A stretch of 11,827 nucleotides of DNA from Coriobacteriaceae bacterium (GTDB taxonomy: Bacteria > Actinomycetota > Coriobacteriia > Coriobacteriales > Coriobacteriaceae). The notes beneath the pieces are model-generated. The model did no database searches, was not told the DNA's origin, and saw only the letters and a list, made by a program, of their open reading frames with translations. A program made the translations under genes and the position numbers. Of this stretch, positions 5,407 through 11,827 are shown piece by piece. Each line of letters opens with the position of its first letter. Positions within the stretch are counted from its first letter, which is position 1. Location: the NCBI GenBank assembly GCA_902363875.1, contig CABJBO010000046.1, positions 1 through 11,827 of the forward strand, given 5' to 3'.

Positions 5407-6912
5407 ATGGCTTTGACCGACATCTCGCATCCCACCGACATTGCAATGCTCACCGATCTGTACGAGCTCACTATGGCCCAGGGCCTGTGGGAGAGTGGCA
5501 AGGCCAATGAGCAGGGTTGTTTTACCGCGTTTTACCGCGACCATCCTTTTGGCAGCGCCTATGCCGTCATGTGCGGCACCGCCGAACTGCCCGAGCTGGT
5601 CGAGAATCTGCGCTTTACGCCCGAGGACATCGACTACCTCGCCTCGCTCCAGGCCCCGGCCGGCGGCGCGATGTTCAAGCCTGGATTCCTCGACTACCTG
5701 CGCGATTTTCGTGCGCATGTAAACATCGACGCCGTGACCGAGGGCGAGCTCGTCTTTCCGCGCGAGCCCATGGTTCGCGTCACCGGCCCCGCGCTGGAGT
5801 GCCAGCTGCTTGAGACGGCGCTGCTCAACATCGTTGGGTTCCAGACGCTTGTCGCCACCAAGACGGCGCGCGTGGTGCTGGCGGCGGACGGCCGTCCCGT
5901 TGCCGAGTTTGGCCTGCGCCGCGCTCAGGGTCCCGATGGCGGCTTGGCCGTCGCGCGCGCGAGCTACGTTGCCGGCTGCTCCTCTACGTCCAATGTGCTC
6001 GCCGGCCGCCGCTACGGTATTCCCGTCTTTGGCACGCATGCGCACAGCTGGGTGATGAGCTTCGATTCCGAGCTCGAGGCCTTCCGCGCCTTTGCCAAGT
6101 CGAGCCCCAAGAACTGTACGCTGCTCATCGACACCTATGACGTGCGCGAGGGCTGTGAACATGCCATTACGGTTGCCAAGGAGATGGAAGCGGTGGGCGA
6201 GCGCCTGTCGGCCATTCGCATCGACTCCGGCGACCTCGCCAAGCTCTCCAAGTATGTGCGCGGCCGTTTTGATGCCGAGGGCCTGCCCTATGTGGGGATC
6301 TCGGTTTCTAACGATTTGGATGAGTACACGATTCAGTCGCTGCTCGACCAGGGCGCGCCCATCGACAGCTTTGGCGTGGGCACCAAACTCGCGACCTGCT
6401 ACGATCAGCCTGCGCTGGGCGGCGTGTACAAGCTTTCGGCCCGTCGTGCGAGCGACGCGGAGCCGTGGACGCCGGTGGTGAAGCTTTCCGAGCAGCCCTA
6501 CAAGCGCACGATCCCCGGCGTGCAGCGCGTACGACGCTATTACGACGGCTTTGGCGGCCCGGTTTGCGACATGATTTATGACGAGGACCATCTGGCAGGG
6601 GAGGGCGCCGCGCGCGGCAATACCCTTGTGGCCGTGAACGATGCCGCCCTGGTGACCGACGTGTCCGAACTTGAGTATCGCGAGCTGCTGGTGCCGATCG
6701 TGCGCGATGGCAGTGCGGTGGCTCCGCGTGAGAGCATCCAGGACGCGCGCGAGCGCTGTGCTTGGGCGCTCGACCATCTGGACGCAGCTTTCAAGCGCTT
6801 CCTGTATCCGCAGACCTATGTGGTGGGTATGGAGCAGGGCCTGGCTCAGGTGCGCGACGAGCTCGTGCGCAAGAACATGGCCGCGGCCTCTGCCTTTCCC
6901 TGGGCTCACTAA
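5407..6912 (+). CDS. pncB: Nicotinate phosphoribosyltransferase
   Basis: The enzyme joins nicotinate and PRPP to form nicotinate mononucleotide with ATP hydrolysis, the entry step of the Preiss-Handler route to NAD. The 501-residue length fits the longer bacterial and eukaryotic-like form. Family segments seen are LTDLYELTMAQ (15-25), EFGLRRAQGPDGG (167-179), GTHAHSW (209-215, containing the conserved histidine region), LIDTYDVREG (240-249) and RIDSGDL (271-277), followed by a VGTKL motif. AAAGG about 7 bases before the ATG at 5407 supports the start. It lies 84 bases after the coiled-coil gene and 79 bases before proB on the same strand. I see no terminator in either gap, so a shared transcript is possible, though the functions are unrelated. 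Confidence 0.95.
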   Translation: MALTDISHPTDIAMLTDLYELTMAQGLWESGKANEQGCFTAFYRDHPFGSAYAVMCGTAELPELVENLRFTPEDIDYLASLQAPAGGAMFKPGFLDYLRDFRAHVNIDAVTEGELVFPREPMVRVTGPALECQLLETALLNIVGFQTLVATKTARVVLAADGRPVAEFGLRRAQGPDGGLAVARASYVAGCSSTSNVLAGRRYGIPVFGTHAHSWVMSFDSELEAFRAFAKSSPKNCTLLIDTYDVREGCEHAITVAKEMEAVGERLSAIRIDSGDLAKLSKYVRGRFDAEGLPYVGISVSNDLDEYTIQSLLDQGAPIDSFGVGTKLATCYDQPALGGVYKLSARRASDAEPWTPVVKLSEQPYKRTIPGVQRVRRYYDGFGGPVCDMIYDEDHLAGEGAARGNTLVAVNDAALVTDVSELEYRELLVPIVRDGSAVAPRESIQDARERCAWALDHLDAAFKRFLYPQTYVVGMEQGLAQVRDELVRKNMAAASAFPWAH

Positions 6913-6991
6913 TTCCTTGGGCGGTAGGGGCGAGTCACGCTTCCCTGGCCGCCGGCTCGGCCGTTCGCTGAACAGTTGATTGGTTTGACGT

Positions 6992-8119
6992 ATGACGACT
7001 TCTTATAAAACGATGGTGGTAAAGATCGGTTCGTCCACGGTGGTGGGTGCCGATGGCAAGGTCAACCGCGCCTTTATCGGCGGACTTGCCGATCAGGCCG
7101 CAGCGCTGCGCAAGCTCGGCTGGCGTCTGGTTGTGGTGAGCTCGGGCGCTATCGCCTGTGGCTATCCCGTGTTGGGCTTCGACCGCAAGCCGGTCGGTGA
7201 CCTGCCGAGCCTGCAGGCCTGCGCCTCGGCCGGTCAGTGCATCATCTCGTCGGCCTACGACGAGGAGTTCCATGCGCGCGACCTGCTCACCTCGCTCGTG
7301 CTGCTCACGCGTCACGACACGGCGCGCCGCACGTCCTACCTGCACGCGCGCGACGCCCTGCTTCGCCTTGTGGAGCTGGGTGTGGTGCCGGTCGTCAACG
7401 AGAACGATACCGTCACCGTCGATGAGATCAAGTTTGGCGACAACGACACGCTGGCGGCGCTTGTGAGCTGCCTGGTTTCTGCCGATCTGTGCGTGACGCT
7501 CTCGGACATCGATGGCCTCTACACCGCCAATCCGCATGAGGATCCGACGGCCGAGTTTATCCCGGTCGTGCATAAGATCGATGCCAAGATTATCGCCTCG
7601 GCGGGCGATTCTTCCACATCGGTGGGTACGGGCGGCATGATCACCAAGATTCGCGCGAGCCGCATTCTCATGACGGCGGGCATTCAAAGCGTGATTTGCT
7701 CGGGCGAGGAGCCCGATGCGCTCGTGCGTCTGGCCCGCGGCGAGAGCGTGGGTACGCTGTTCGATCCGCCGGCGGAGCGCCTGGACATTGCGCCGCGCAA
7801 GTTGTGGATTGCACTGGGCGACAAGGCGCACGGCTCGGTGACGGTCGATGACGGCGCCGCGAAGGCGCTGGTCAGCCGCGGATCGTCGCTGCTCGCGGTG
7901 GGTATTCGCGAGGTCGATGGCCAGTTTGCCGAGGGCGATGTGCTCGACGTGTGCGACCCGAGCGGCATGGTTGTCGCCCGCGGTATCGCTGAGGCCGATT
8001 CGGACGTGCTGGAGCTTGCCGCCGGCCGCCGCCAGGACCAGATTGCCGGCAACCGTCTACTGGCAGACCTAGCCGAGAAGCCCGCAATCCATAGGGACAA
8101 CTTGATAGTGTTTGCATAA
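6992..8119 (+). CDS. proB: Glutamate 5-kinase
   Basis: ProB phosphorylates L-glutamate to glutamyl 5-phosphate, the first and usually proline-inhibited step of proline synthesis. The 375-residue product has an amino acid kinase domain (about 1-255) with KIGSSTV (11-17), VSSGAI (49-54), NENDTV (137-142), FGDNDTLAA (148-156), SDIDGLY (171-177) and GTGGM (212-216). A C-terminal PUA domain (about 275-355) follows, as in the long ProB form. The Shine-Dalgarno before the ATG is poor (only GG at 6982-6983), so translation may be weak or coupled. Its pathway partner proA lies 1.6 kb downstream on the same strand, separated by an oppositely oriented peptidase-like gene and a terminator, so the two are not one operon. 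Confidence 0.96.
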   Translation: MTTSYKTMVVKIGSSTVVGADGKVNRAFIGGLADQAAALRKLGWRLVVVSSGAIACGYPVLGFDRKPVGDLPSLQACASAGQCIISSAYDEEFHARDLLTSLVLLTRHDTARRTSYLHARDALLRLVELGVVPVVNENDTVTVDEIKFGDNDTLAALVSCLVSADLCVTLSDIDGLYTANPHEDPTAEFIPVVHKIDAKIIASAGDSSTSVGTGGMITKIRASRILMTAGIQSVICSGEEPDALVRLARGESVGTLFDPPAERLDIAPRKLWIALGDKAHGSVTVDDGAAKALVSRGSSLLAVGIREVDGQFAEGDVLDVCDPSGMVVARGIAEADSDVLELAAGRRQDQIAGNRLLADLAEKPAIHRDNLIVFA

Positions 8120-8120
8120 A

Positions 8121-8168
8121 GAGAGGCAGCGCTGCGGCTCGTTTTGCCAGCAGTGCTGCCTCTCCTTT
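8121..8168. terminator. Bidirectional terminator between proB and the S33 hydrolase gene
   Basis: A stem of about 18 pairs (8121-8138 with 8146-8164) has a 10-bp perfect base (GAGAGGCAGC/GCTGCCTCTC), one G-U pair, one bulged base and a TCGTTTT loop. It begins immediately after the proB stop and is followed by CTTTTCC on the plus strand and by TTTATG on the minus strand. It can serve both convergent genes. Confidence 0.8.
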
Positions 8169-8169
8169 T

Positions 8170-8200
8170 CCGGCACTTGGGGACGTTTCTATTGTGCCGG
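8170..8200. repeat. Short palindrome CCGGCAC...GTGCCGG with G-rich loop
   Basis: A 7-bp perfect inverted repeat surrounds a 17-base loop that includes TTGGGGACG, and GGTGGGGACACTCC follows. It lies 21 bases beyond the S33 gene stop on the minus strand. It appears to belong to the small G-rich intergenic repeats of this genome. Confidence 0.45.
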
Positions 8201-8220
8201 CAGGTGGGGACACTCCTTTG

Positions 8221-9639
8221 CTAGAAGATTCGGCGCAGGTCTCCGCGGTTGAGGGACTCGTCGAAGAGGTGCTTGAATACCACACTGCCGTGCAGGCCGT
8301 CGTGCTCGAACTCGTTGGTTACCCAGGCGTGCGAGTTGCCCACGCGGCTGAGCGTGTCGAGCTGCAGACTCGAATCGACGTACATGTCATCGAAGTACAC
8401 CGCGGCCTGGAGCGGCACCTCGTTGCAGGCCAGGCGCTGCGGGTCATAGATCTTGTCCCAGCTGGTGTCTTCCATCAGCAGGTCCATGGCGGGCTTGAAG
8501 GGCTTGAGCTCGGGCATCTGCTCGAACATCCACGGGAACATGGCCTCGCCGGTAAACATGAGCGGGCGCGCGAGGGTGTCGAACTCGGCGTGGTGTGCCT
8601 TCTCTTCAGCTGCGGCCCAGCCAATGGGCATAGTGTCACCGTCGGCGTATATGAACTCCTGCAGCGTCCAGTACAGCGGATTCGTGCGCGTGTTGGTGCG
8701 CTCGAAGGCGCGCATCAAAAAGCTGTCGGATACCGAGGAGCCGCAGCTCAGCGTACCGTCGCCTGTAACAAACGCGTGATCGATAATCCAATGCATGCGC
8801 TCAAAGCTCGGCTTCATGCCAAAGTCGCTGCCCATGAGCTGTAGGCGCTCGACCGTCATTGGCGAGCCGTCGGGCAGTACGGGCTTCTGAGCCTCGAGCG
8901 CATCGGCCAGGGCTGCCACGCGCTCGACATCGGCGGGGTAACGGTCGTAATACTGCTGCGTCTTGGCGGCCATGCGCGGGAAGGTGTGCGCGTAGACCTC
9001 GCTGGCGCTCGCCGGCACGTGCGGAATGCCGCCGCAGGTAAAGCTTGCCGCCACGCCCTCGGGGAAGAGCGACAGATAGCTCAACGTCAAAAAGCCGCCG
9101 TAGCTCTGCCCGAGTGTGACCCAGGGCTTGCCGCCAAAGCCCACCAGGCGCAGGTACTCAAAATCGCGCACGATGGAGCTGGCGAGGTGACGCTTGAGGA
9201 AGTCCGCCTGCGAGCGGGCCGCATCGGAGCCTGCCGCCTCGGCGCGCTCGCCCAGTGCGGCAATCGTGCGCCCGTCTACACAGCTGCTGCGCCCGGTACC
9301 GCGCTGGTCGGGCAGCACGACGCGGAAATGCTTGACGGCCTCTTCGATCCAGCCATCGCTTGTGGGCGACAGCGGACGCGGGCTCTCGCCACCGGGGCCA
9401 CCCTGCAAAAAGAGAAGGAGCGGCAGGTCGTCGTTGATGCGGTCGGGTGCGCAAACCACACGGTAGAAGAGCTTGATGCTCTCGGGCGCGCCGGCGATGG
9501 GTGTCGGTATAGCGCCGCGGCGCATGGTGCTGCCGACGGCCAGGAGCATCGGCTCCAGGCCGCGCCAGTCGAGGGGGACGTCGATGCTGTGGTCCTCGAC
9601 ATACAGGCCGGGGACGTGGTACGAAGTGATGAGGGCCAT
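8221..9639 (-). CDS. S33-family alpha/beta hydrolase, prolyl aminopeptidase-like
   Basis: The 472-residue protein shows the hallmark segments of proline iminopeptidases: QGGPG (79-83, oxyanion loop), DQRGTGRS (111-118) and the nucleophile elbow GQSYGG with Ser179 (177-182). Near the C-terminus EFEHDGL holds the likely catalytic histidine (about 446), and FDDMYVD upstream is a candidate for the acid. Such enzymes remove N-terminal proline from peptides. There is no signal peptide, so it should be cytoplasmic. The long cap region between residues about 200 and 400 fits the larger Aeromonas-type class. The ATG at 9639 has GGAAG upstream, while an upstream GTG at 9720 lacks one. The gene sits between proB and proA on the opposite strand, divergent from proA by 112 bases, which supports a proline-related role. 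Other S33 substrates remain possible. Confidence 0.85.
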   Translation of the reverse strand: MALITSYHVPGLYVEDHSIDVPLDWRGLEPMLLAVGSTMRRGAIPTPIAGAPESIKLFYRVVCAPDRINDDLPLLLFLQGGPGGESPRPLSPTSDGWIEEAVKHFRVVLPDQRGTGRSSCVDGRTIAALGERAEAAGSDAARSQADFLKRHLASSIVRDFEYLRLVGFGGKPWVTLGQSYGGFLTLSYLSLFPEGVAASFTCGGIPHVPASASEVYAHTFPRMAAKTQQYYDRYPADVERVAALADALEAQKPVLPDGSPMTVERLQLMGSDFGMKPSFERMHWIIDHAFVTGDGTLSCGSSVSDSFLMRAFERTNTRTNPLYWTLQEFIYADGDTMPIGWAAAEEKAHHAEFDTLARPLMFTGEAMFPWMFEQMPELKPFKPAMDLLMEDTSWDKIYDPQRLACNEVPLQAAVYFDDMYVDSSLQLDTLSRVGNSHAWVTNEFEHDGLHGSVVFKHLFDESLNRGDLRRIF

Positions 9640-9751
9640 GTGAGTCTTCCGTTCGTTGCGGTGTTTCGGGTTGACCAATTCTACCGCCGCGGGCGAGGCC
9701 ATGCGCAAATCGGCTACCATGGTTGCAAACTTCTAGGAGAAAGGGCCGCCC
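9640..9751. promoter_or_regulatory. Divergent promoter region between the S33 gene and proA
   Basis: The 112-base gap must hold start signals for both genes. On the minus strand TAGAAT (9683-9678) is a good -10 but has only a weak TTGCGC 19 bases upstream. On the plus strand TTGACC (9671-9676) resembles a -35, but no matching -10 is clear. A short palindrome, ACCATGGT, lies at about 9716-9723. The proA ribosome binding site is strong (AGGAGAAAGG, about 9735-9744). Confidence 0.35.
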
Positions 9752-11038
9752 ATGTCGGTCGATATGGCCACGTATGTCCACGATCTTGCCGTTGCCGCTA
9801 AGGCAGCGTCGGCCTCGCTTGCCACGGCGAGCGACGAGCAGCGCCAGGAGGCCGTGCGCGCCATGGCCGCAGCACTGCGCAACGGTGTCGACTCCATCGT
9901 CGCCGCCAACGAGCTCGATATGTCCGCCGCGCGCGATGCGGGGACCTCGGCGGGGCTCCTCGACCGTCTGCTGCTGACGCCCGAGCGCGTCGAGGGTATG
10001 GCCGCCGGCCTGGAGAAGCTCGCCGAGCTGCCCGATCCTGTCGGCCGCGTGCTCGACCACCGCGTGCTCGCAAGCGGCGTGGACCTCACCCGCGTGAGCG
10101 TGCCGTTGGGCCTGGTCGCCATGGTGTACGAGGCGCGCCCCAACGTGACGGCCGACGCCGCGGGCATCTGCATCCGCACCGGCAACGCCTGCATTCTGCG
10201 CGGCGGCTCGCTGGCCTATCACTCGTGTGCCATGATTTCTGAGCTGCTGGCCGATGCGCTCGAGGCCAAGGGCTTCCCGCGCGAGGCCGTGTCGATGATC
10301 GAGTCTACCGACCGCGAGGCCACCGGCGAGCTCATGAAGCTCCGCGGCGTCGTCGATGTGCTCATTCCGCGTGGCGGTGCGGGCCTGATCCAGCGCTGCG
10401 TGCGCGAGTCGCTCGTTCCGGTGATCGAGACGGGCACGGGTAACTGCCACATCTACGTGCATGAATCCGCCGACTTCGATAAAGCGCTCAATATTATCGT
10501 TAATGCCAAGACCCAGCGTGTAGGCGTGTGCAATGCCGCCGAGTCGCTGCTGGTCGACCATGCTGTGGCCAATGTGTTTTTGCCTGCGGTCGTTGCCGTG
10601 CTGCACGACCACGGCGTGCTCATTCACGGCGACGAGGCCACGTGCGCCGCGTGCGCCGATGCCGGCTTTGTGGAGGGCGATGACTACGTCGCCGCGACTG
10701 AGGAGGACTGGGGTCGCGAGTACCTGGCGCTCGAGATGAGCGTGAAGGTCGTGGCAAACGAGGACGAGGCCATCGCACACATCAATCGCTACGGCACGAT
10801 GCACTCCGAGGCCATCGTTGCCGAGGATACGGATGCTTGCGAGCGCTTCCTGGACGCGGTCGATGCCTCGGCCGTGTACGCCAACGCCAGCACGCGCTTT
10901 ACCGACGGCGGCGAGTTTGGCTTGGGCGCCGAGATCGGCATCTCGACCCAAAAGCTCCACGCCCGTGGCCCCTTTGCCGCCGAGGCCCTCACCACCTACA
11001 AATACAAGCTCCGAGGCACCGGCCAGGTCCGCCCCTAA
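9752..11038 (+). CDS. proA: Glutamate-5-semialdehyde dehydrogenase (gamma-glutamyl phosphate reductase)
   Basis: ProA reduces glutamyl 5-phosphate with NADPH to glutamate semialdehyde, which cyclises towards proline. It acts directly on the ProB product. The 428-residue protein has the aldehyde dehydrogenase fold with VPLGLVAMVYEARPNVT (117-133), ILRGGSLA (148-155), IPRGGAGLI (205-213), ETGTGNCHIY (226-235) and the catalytic Cys260 in VGVCNAAESLLV. The C-terminal TDGGEFGLGAEIGISTQK segment is also typical. Length is normal. The ATG at 9752 follows a strong Shine-Dalgarno. A second in-frame ATG at 9764 is less well placed. The gene has its own upstream region and ends at a palindromic terminator. 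Confidence 0.96.
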   Translation: MSVDMATYVHDLAVAAKAASASLATASDEQRQEAVRAMAAALRNGVDSIVAANELDMSAARDAGTSAGLLDRLLLTPERVEGMAAGLEKLAELPDPVGRVLDHRVLASGVDLTRVSVPLGLVAMVYEARPNVTADAAGICIRTGNACILRGGSLAYHSCAMISELLADALEAKGFPREAVSMIESTDREATGELMKLRGVVDVLIPRGGAGLIQRCVRESLVPVIETGTGNCHIYVHESADFDKALNIIVNAKTQRVGVCNAAESLLVDHAVANVFLPAVVAVLHDHGVLIHGDEATCAACADAGFVEGDDYVAATEEDWGREYLALEMSVKVVANEDEAIAHINRYGTMHSEAIVAEDTDACERFLDAVDASAVYANASTRFTDGGEFGLGAEIGISTQKLHARGPFAAEALTTYKYKLRGTGQVRP

Positions 11039-11053
11039 CGCCCGCGCAAACAA

Positions 11054-11092
11054 AAACCACCACAAAGGTGCCTGTCCCCTTTGTGGCGGTTT
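11054..11092. terminator. Intact palindrome repeat between convergent proA and HD gene
   Basis: Arms 11054-11068 and 11078-11092 pair over 14 of 15 positions around the loop TGCCTGTCC. The single mismatch is A-C in plus-strand RNA but becomes a G-U pair in minus-strand RNA. It lies 15 bases after the proA stop and 16 bases after the HD gene stop, so it can terminate both. It is the second intact copy of the repeat at 438-476. Confidence 0.75.
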
Positions 11093-11108
11093 TAGGTGGC
11101 GTGGGCGG

Positions 11109-11708
11109 TTAGGCCTGGAAGGTATCGCGGTCGGGGGCGAAGGACTGCATGGCCGCTATGGTGCGGTCAAAGAGCTCGGGGAGCTCCCAGCCCAACATCT
11201 CGGCGCCCTGCGAAATCACGTCGCGCGAGCAGCCGGCGGCAAAGCGCTTGTCCTTGAACTTTTTCTTGAGCGACTTGGTCGTAAAGTCCATGACGCTCTT
11301 ACTCGGACGCATGATGACGGCAGCACCGATCAGGCCGGTGAGCTCGTCGCAGGCAAACAGGATCTTTTCCATCTGCAGCTCGGGCTTGGGCAGCGAGGTG
11401 TTGAAGTCCGACGTGTGCGTCTGAATGGCGCGAATGAGATCGGGAGAGGCGCCCTCGCCTTCAAGGATCTCGGCCGCATAGATGGTGTGGTTCATGGGGT
11501 CGTCCTCATGCTCCTCCCAATCTAGGTCGTGCAGCAGACCGACGATGCCCCAAAACTCCTCGTTCTCGGGGTCGAACTCGCGCGCAAAGTAGCGCATGGT
11601 GCCCTCGACCGTCTCGCCGTGGGTGATGTGGAACGGGTCCTTGTTGTGCTCGTTGAGCAGTTCGAACGCGCGATCGCGGGTGATTCCGGCGGTAAGCAGC
11701 TCTGCCAT
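11109..11708 (-). CDS. HD-domain hydrolase, function unknown
   Basis: The 199-residue protein has the metal-binding pattern of the HD superfamily: HITHGE with His30, the HD doublet at 60-61 (LLHDLDWE), further histidines at 74 (MNHTIYAAE) and 98-99 region (THTSD), and Asp121 (ACDELTG). It most resembles the stand-alone predicted HD hydrolases of the COG2316 type, whose substrate is not known. Members of the superfamily are usually phosphohydrolases or phosphodiesterases, but no partner domain narrows this. It should be cytoplasmic. The ATG at 11708 is preceded by AGGAG at ideal spacing. It is convergent with proA and shares its terminator. Upstream there is a tandem ACTAGAACG repeat and then an IS-interrupted palindrome. 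Confidence 0.85.
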   Translation of the reverse strand: MAELLTAGITRDRAFELLNEHNKDPFHITHGETVEGTMRYFAREFDPENEEFWGIVGLLHDLDWEEHEDDPMNHTIYAAEILEGEGASPDLIRAIQTHTSDFNTSLPKPELQMEKILFACDELTGLIGAAVIMRPSKSVMDFTTKSLKKKFKDKRFAAGCSRDVISQGAEMLGWELPELFDRTIAAMQSFAPDRDTFQA

Positions 11709-11751
11709 GACAGACTCCTTGTGTTCGTAGGTGTCGATAAGAATGAATACT

Positions 11752-11769
11752 ACTAGAACGACTAGAACG
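11752..11769. repeat. Tandem 9-base repeat ACTAGAACG x2
   Basis: Two exact adjacent copies (11752-11760 and 11761-11769) lie about 45-60 bases upstream of the HD gene start. They are placed where a regulator could bind, or they may be chance. No clear promoter can be read around them. Confidence 0.4.
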
Positions 11770-11772
11770 AAA

Positions 11773-11793
11773 AAACCACCACAAAGGTGCCTG
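11773..11793. repeat. Half copy of the CCACCACAAAGG palindrome, joined to an IS end
   Basis: This segment equals the left arm and first loop bases of the palindrome at 11054-11092, and then switches to the IS tip at 11794. It is the exact reverse complement of the half copy at 50-70. Confidence 0.8.
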
Positions 11794-11827
11794 TGAACTG
11801 CGCCCCGAAACTTGGACTGAATAAATA
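11794..11827 (-). mobile_element. Tip of an IS3-family (IS150-group-like) element, probably the right inverted repeat
   Basis: The sequence begins TGAACTGCGCCCC and carries CTTGGAC at bases 18-24 from the tip. This matches the end at 49-26 in 18 of 24 positions and resembles IS150-group termini. An A+T-rich stretch without an obvious ribosome binding site follows, as expected of the right end. If so, the transposase would read on the minus strand towards this end. Only 34 bases are in the window, so the rest of the element is unseen. Confidence 0.6.

Noticed and set aside
4789..6909. 706-codon open frame on the minus strand opposite the coiled-coil gene and pncB
   Set aside because: It is antisense to two supported genes and overlaps the tRNA. 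Its composition is rich in Arg, His, Gly and Ala, as expected of a reverse-frame shadow in high-GC DNA, and it has no recognisable domain.
8176..8186. Eleven-base match (CTTGGGGACGT) to the 5' end of tRNA-Ala, suggesting an att-like site
   Set aside because: The match is short, uses the 5' rather than the 3' tRNA end, and no integrase is present. The G-rich repeat explains it better.
9158..11065. 635-codon open frame on the minus strand opposite proA and running into the S33 gene
   Set aside because: It lies opposite a clear proA, and its tail is an off-frame reading of the S33 gene. It is a GC-driven shadow frame.
1..11827. CRISPR array, toxin-antitoxin pair, phage or defence island
   Set aside because: No regularly spaced direct repeats, no paired small genes and no phage or nuclease-type genes are visible. 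Apart from the IS tips the gene content is housekeeping.

Overview
The window looks like chromosome from a high-GC, gut-type actinobacterium of the class Coriobacteriia, most likely Collinsella or a close relative. This rests on the GC-rich codon usage, the gene families present, and recurrent intergenic palindromes with AAACCACCACAAAGG arms, which I associate with that group from memory. The genes are mostly ordinary housekeeping ones. The unusual material is between the genes and at the two window edges.

Layout. Both edges carry what look like the tips of IS3-family (IS150-group) insertion sequences running out of the window: 1-49, with a transposase start codon on the minus strand at 3-1, and 11794-11827. 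Each tip abuts the same half of a palindrome that occurs intact twice inside the window (438-476 and 11054-11092). The genes in order are: a short alkyltransferase-like DNA repair protein (100-420, +); a 330-base gap with a long perfect hairpin; tryptophanyl-tRNA synthetase trpS (752-1801, -); a WecA/TagO-type undecaprenyl-phosphate sugar-1-phosphate transferase (1963-3162, -); a 500-base gap holding a probable structured RNA, best guess 6S RNA (about 3394-3542, -); a PflX-type radical SAM protein (3688-4626, +); tRNA-Ala(CGC) with promoter and terminator (4778-4850, +); a small tail-anchored coiled-coil protein (4915-5322, +); nicotinate phosphoribosyltransferase pncB (5407-6912, +); proB (6992-8119, +); an S33 prolyl-aminopeptidase-like hydrolase (8221-9639, -); proA (9752-11038, +); and an HD-domain hydrolase (11109-11708, -).

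How the parts fit. ProB and ProA catalyse the first two steps of proline synthesis from glutamate. The gene between them, on the opposite strand, encodes an enzyme of the family that releases N-terminal proline from peptides, so the block may combine proline synthesis and proline salvage. PncB feeds NAD synthesis from nicotinate. WecA starts lipid-linked cell-envelope glycan synthesis. trpS and tRNA-Ala serve translation. The strongest non-genic signal is that two IS ends are joined to the same point in the loop of the same repeated terminator-like palindrome, which suggests a transposon that targets these palindromes. No obviously new multi-gene system is present.
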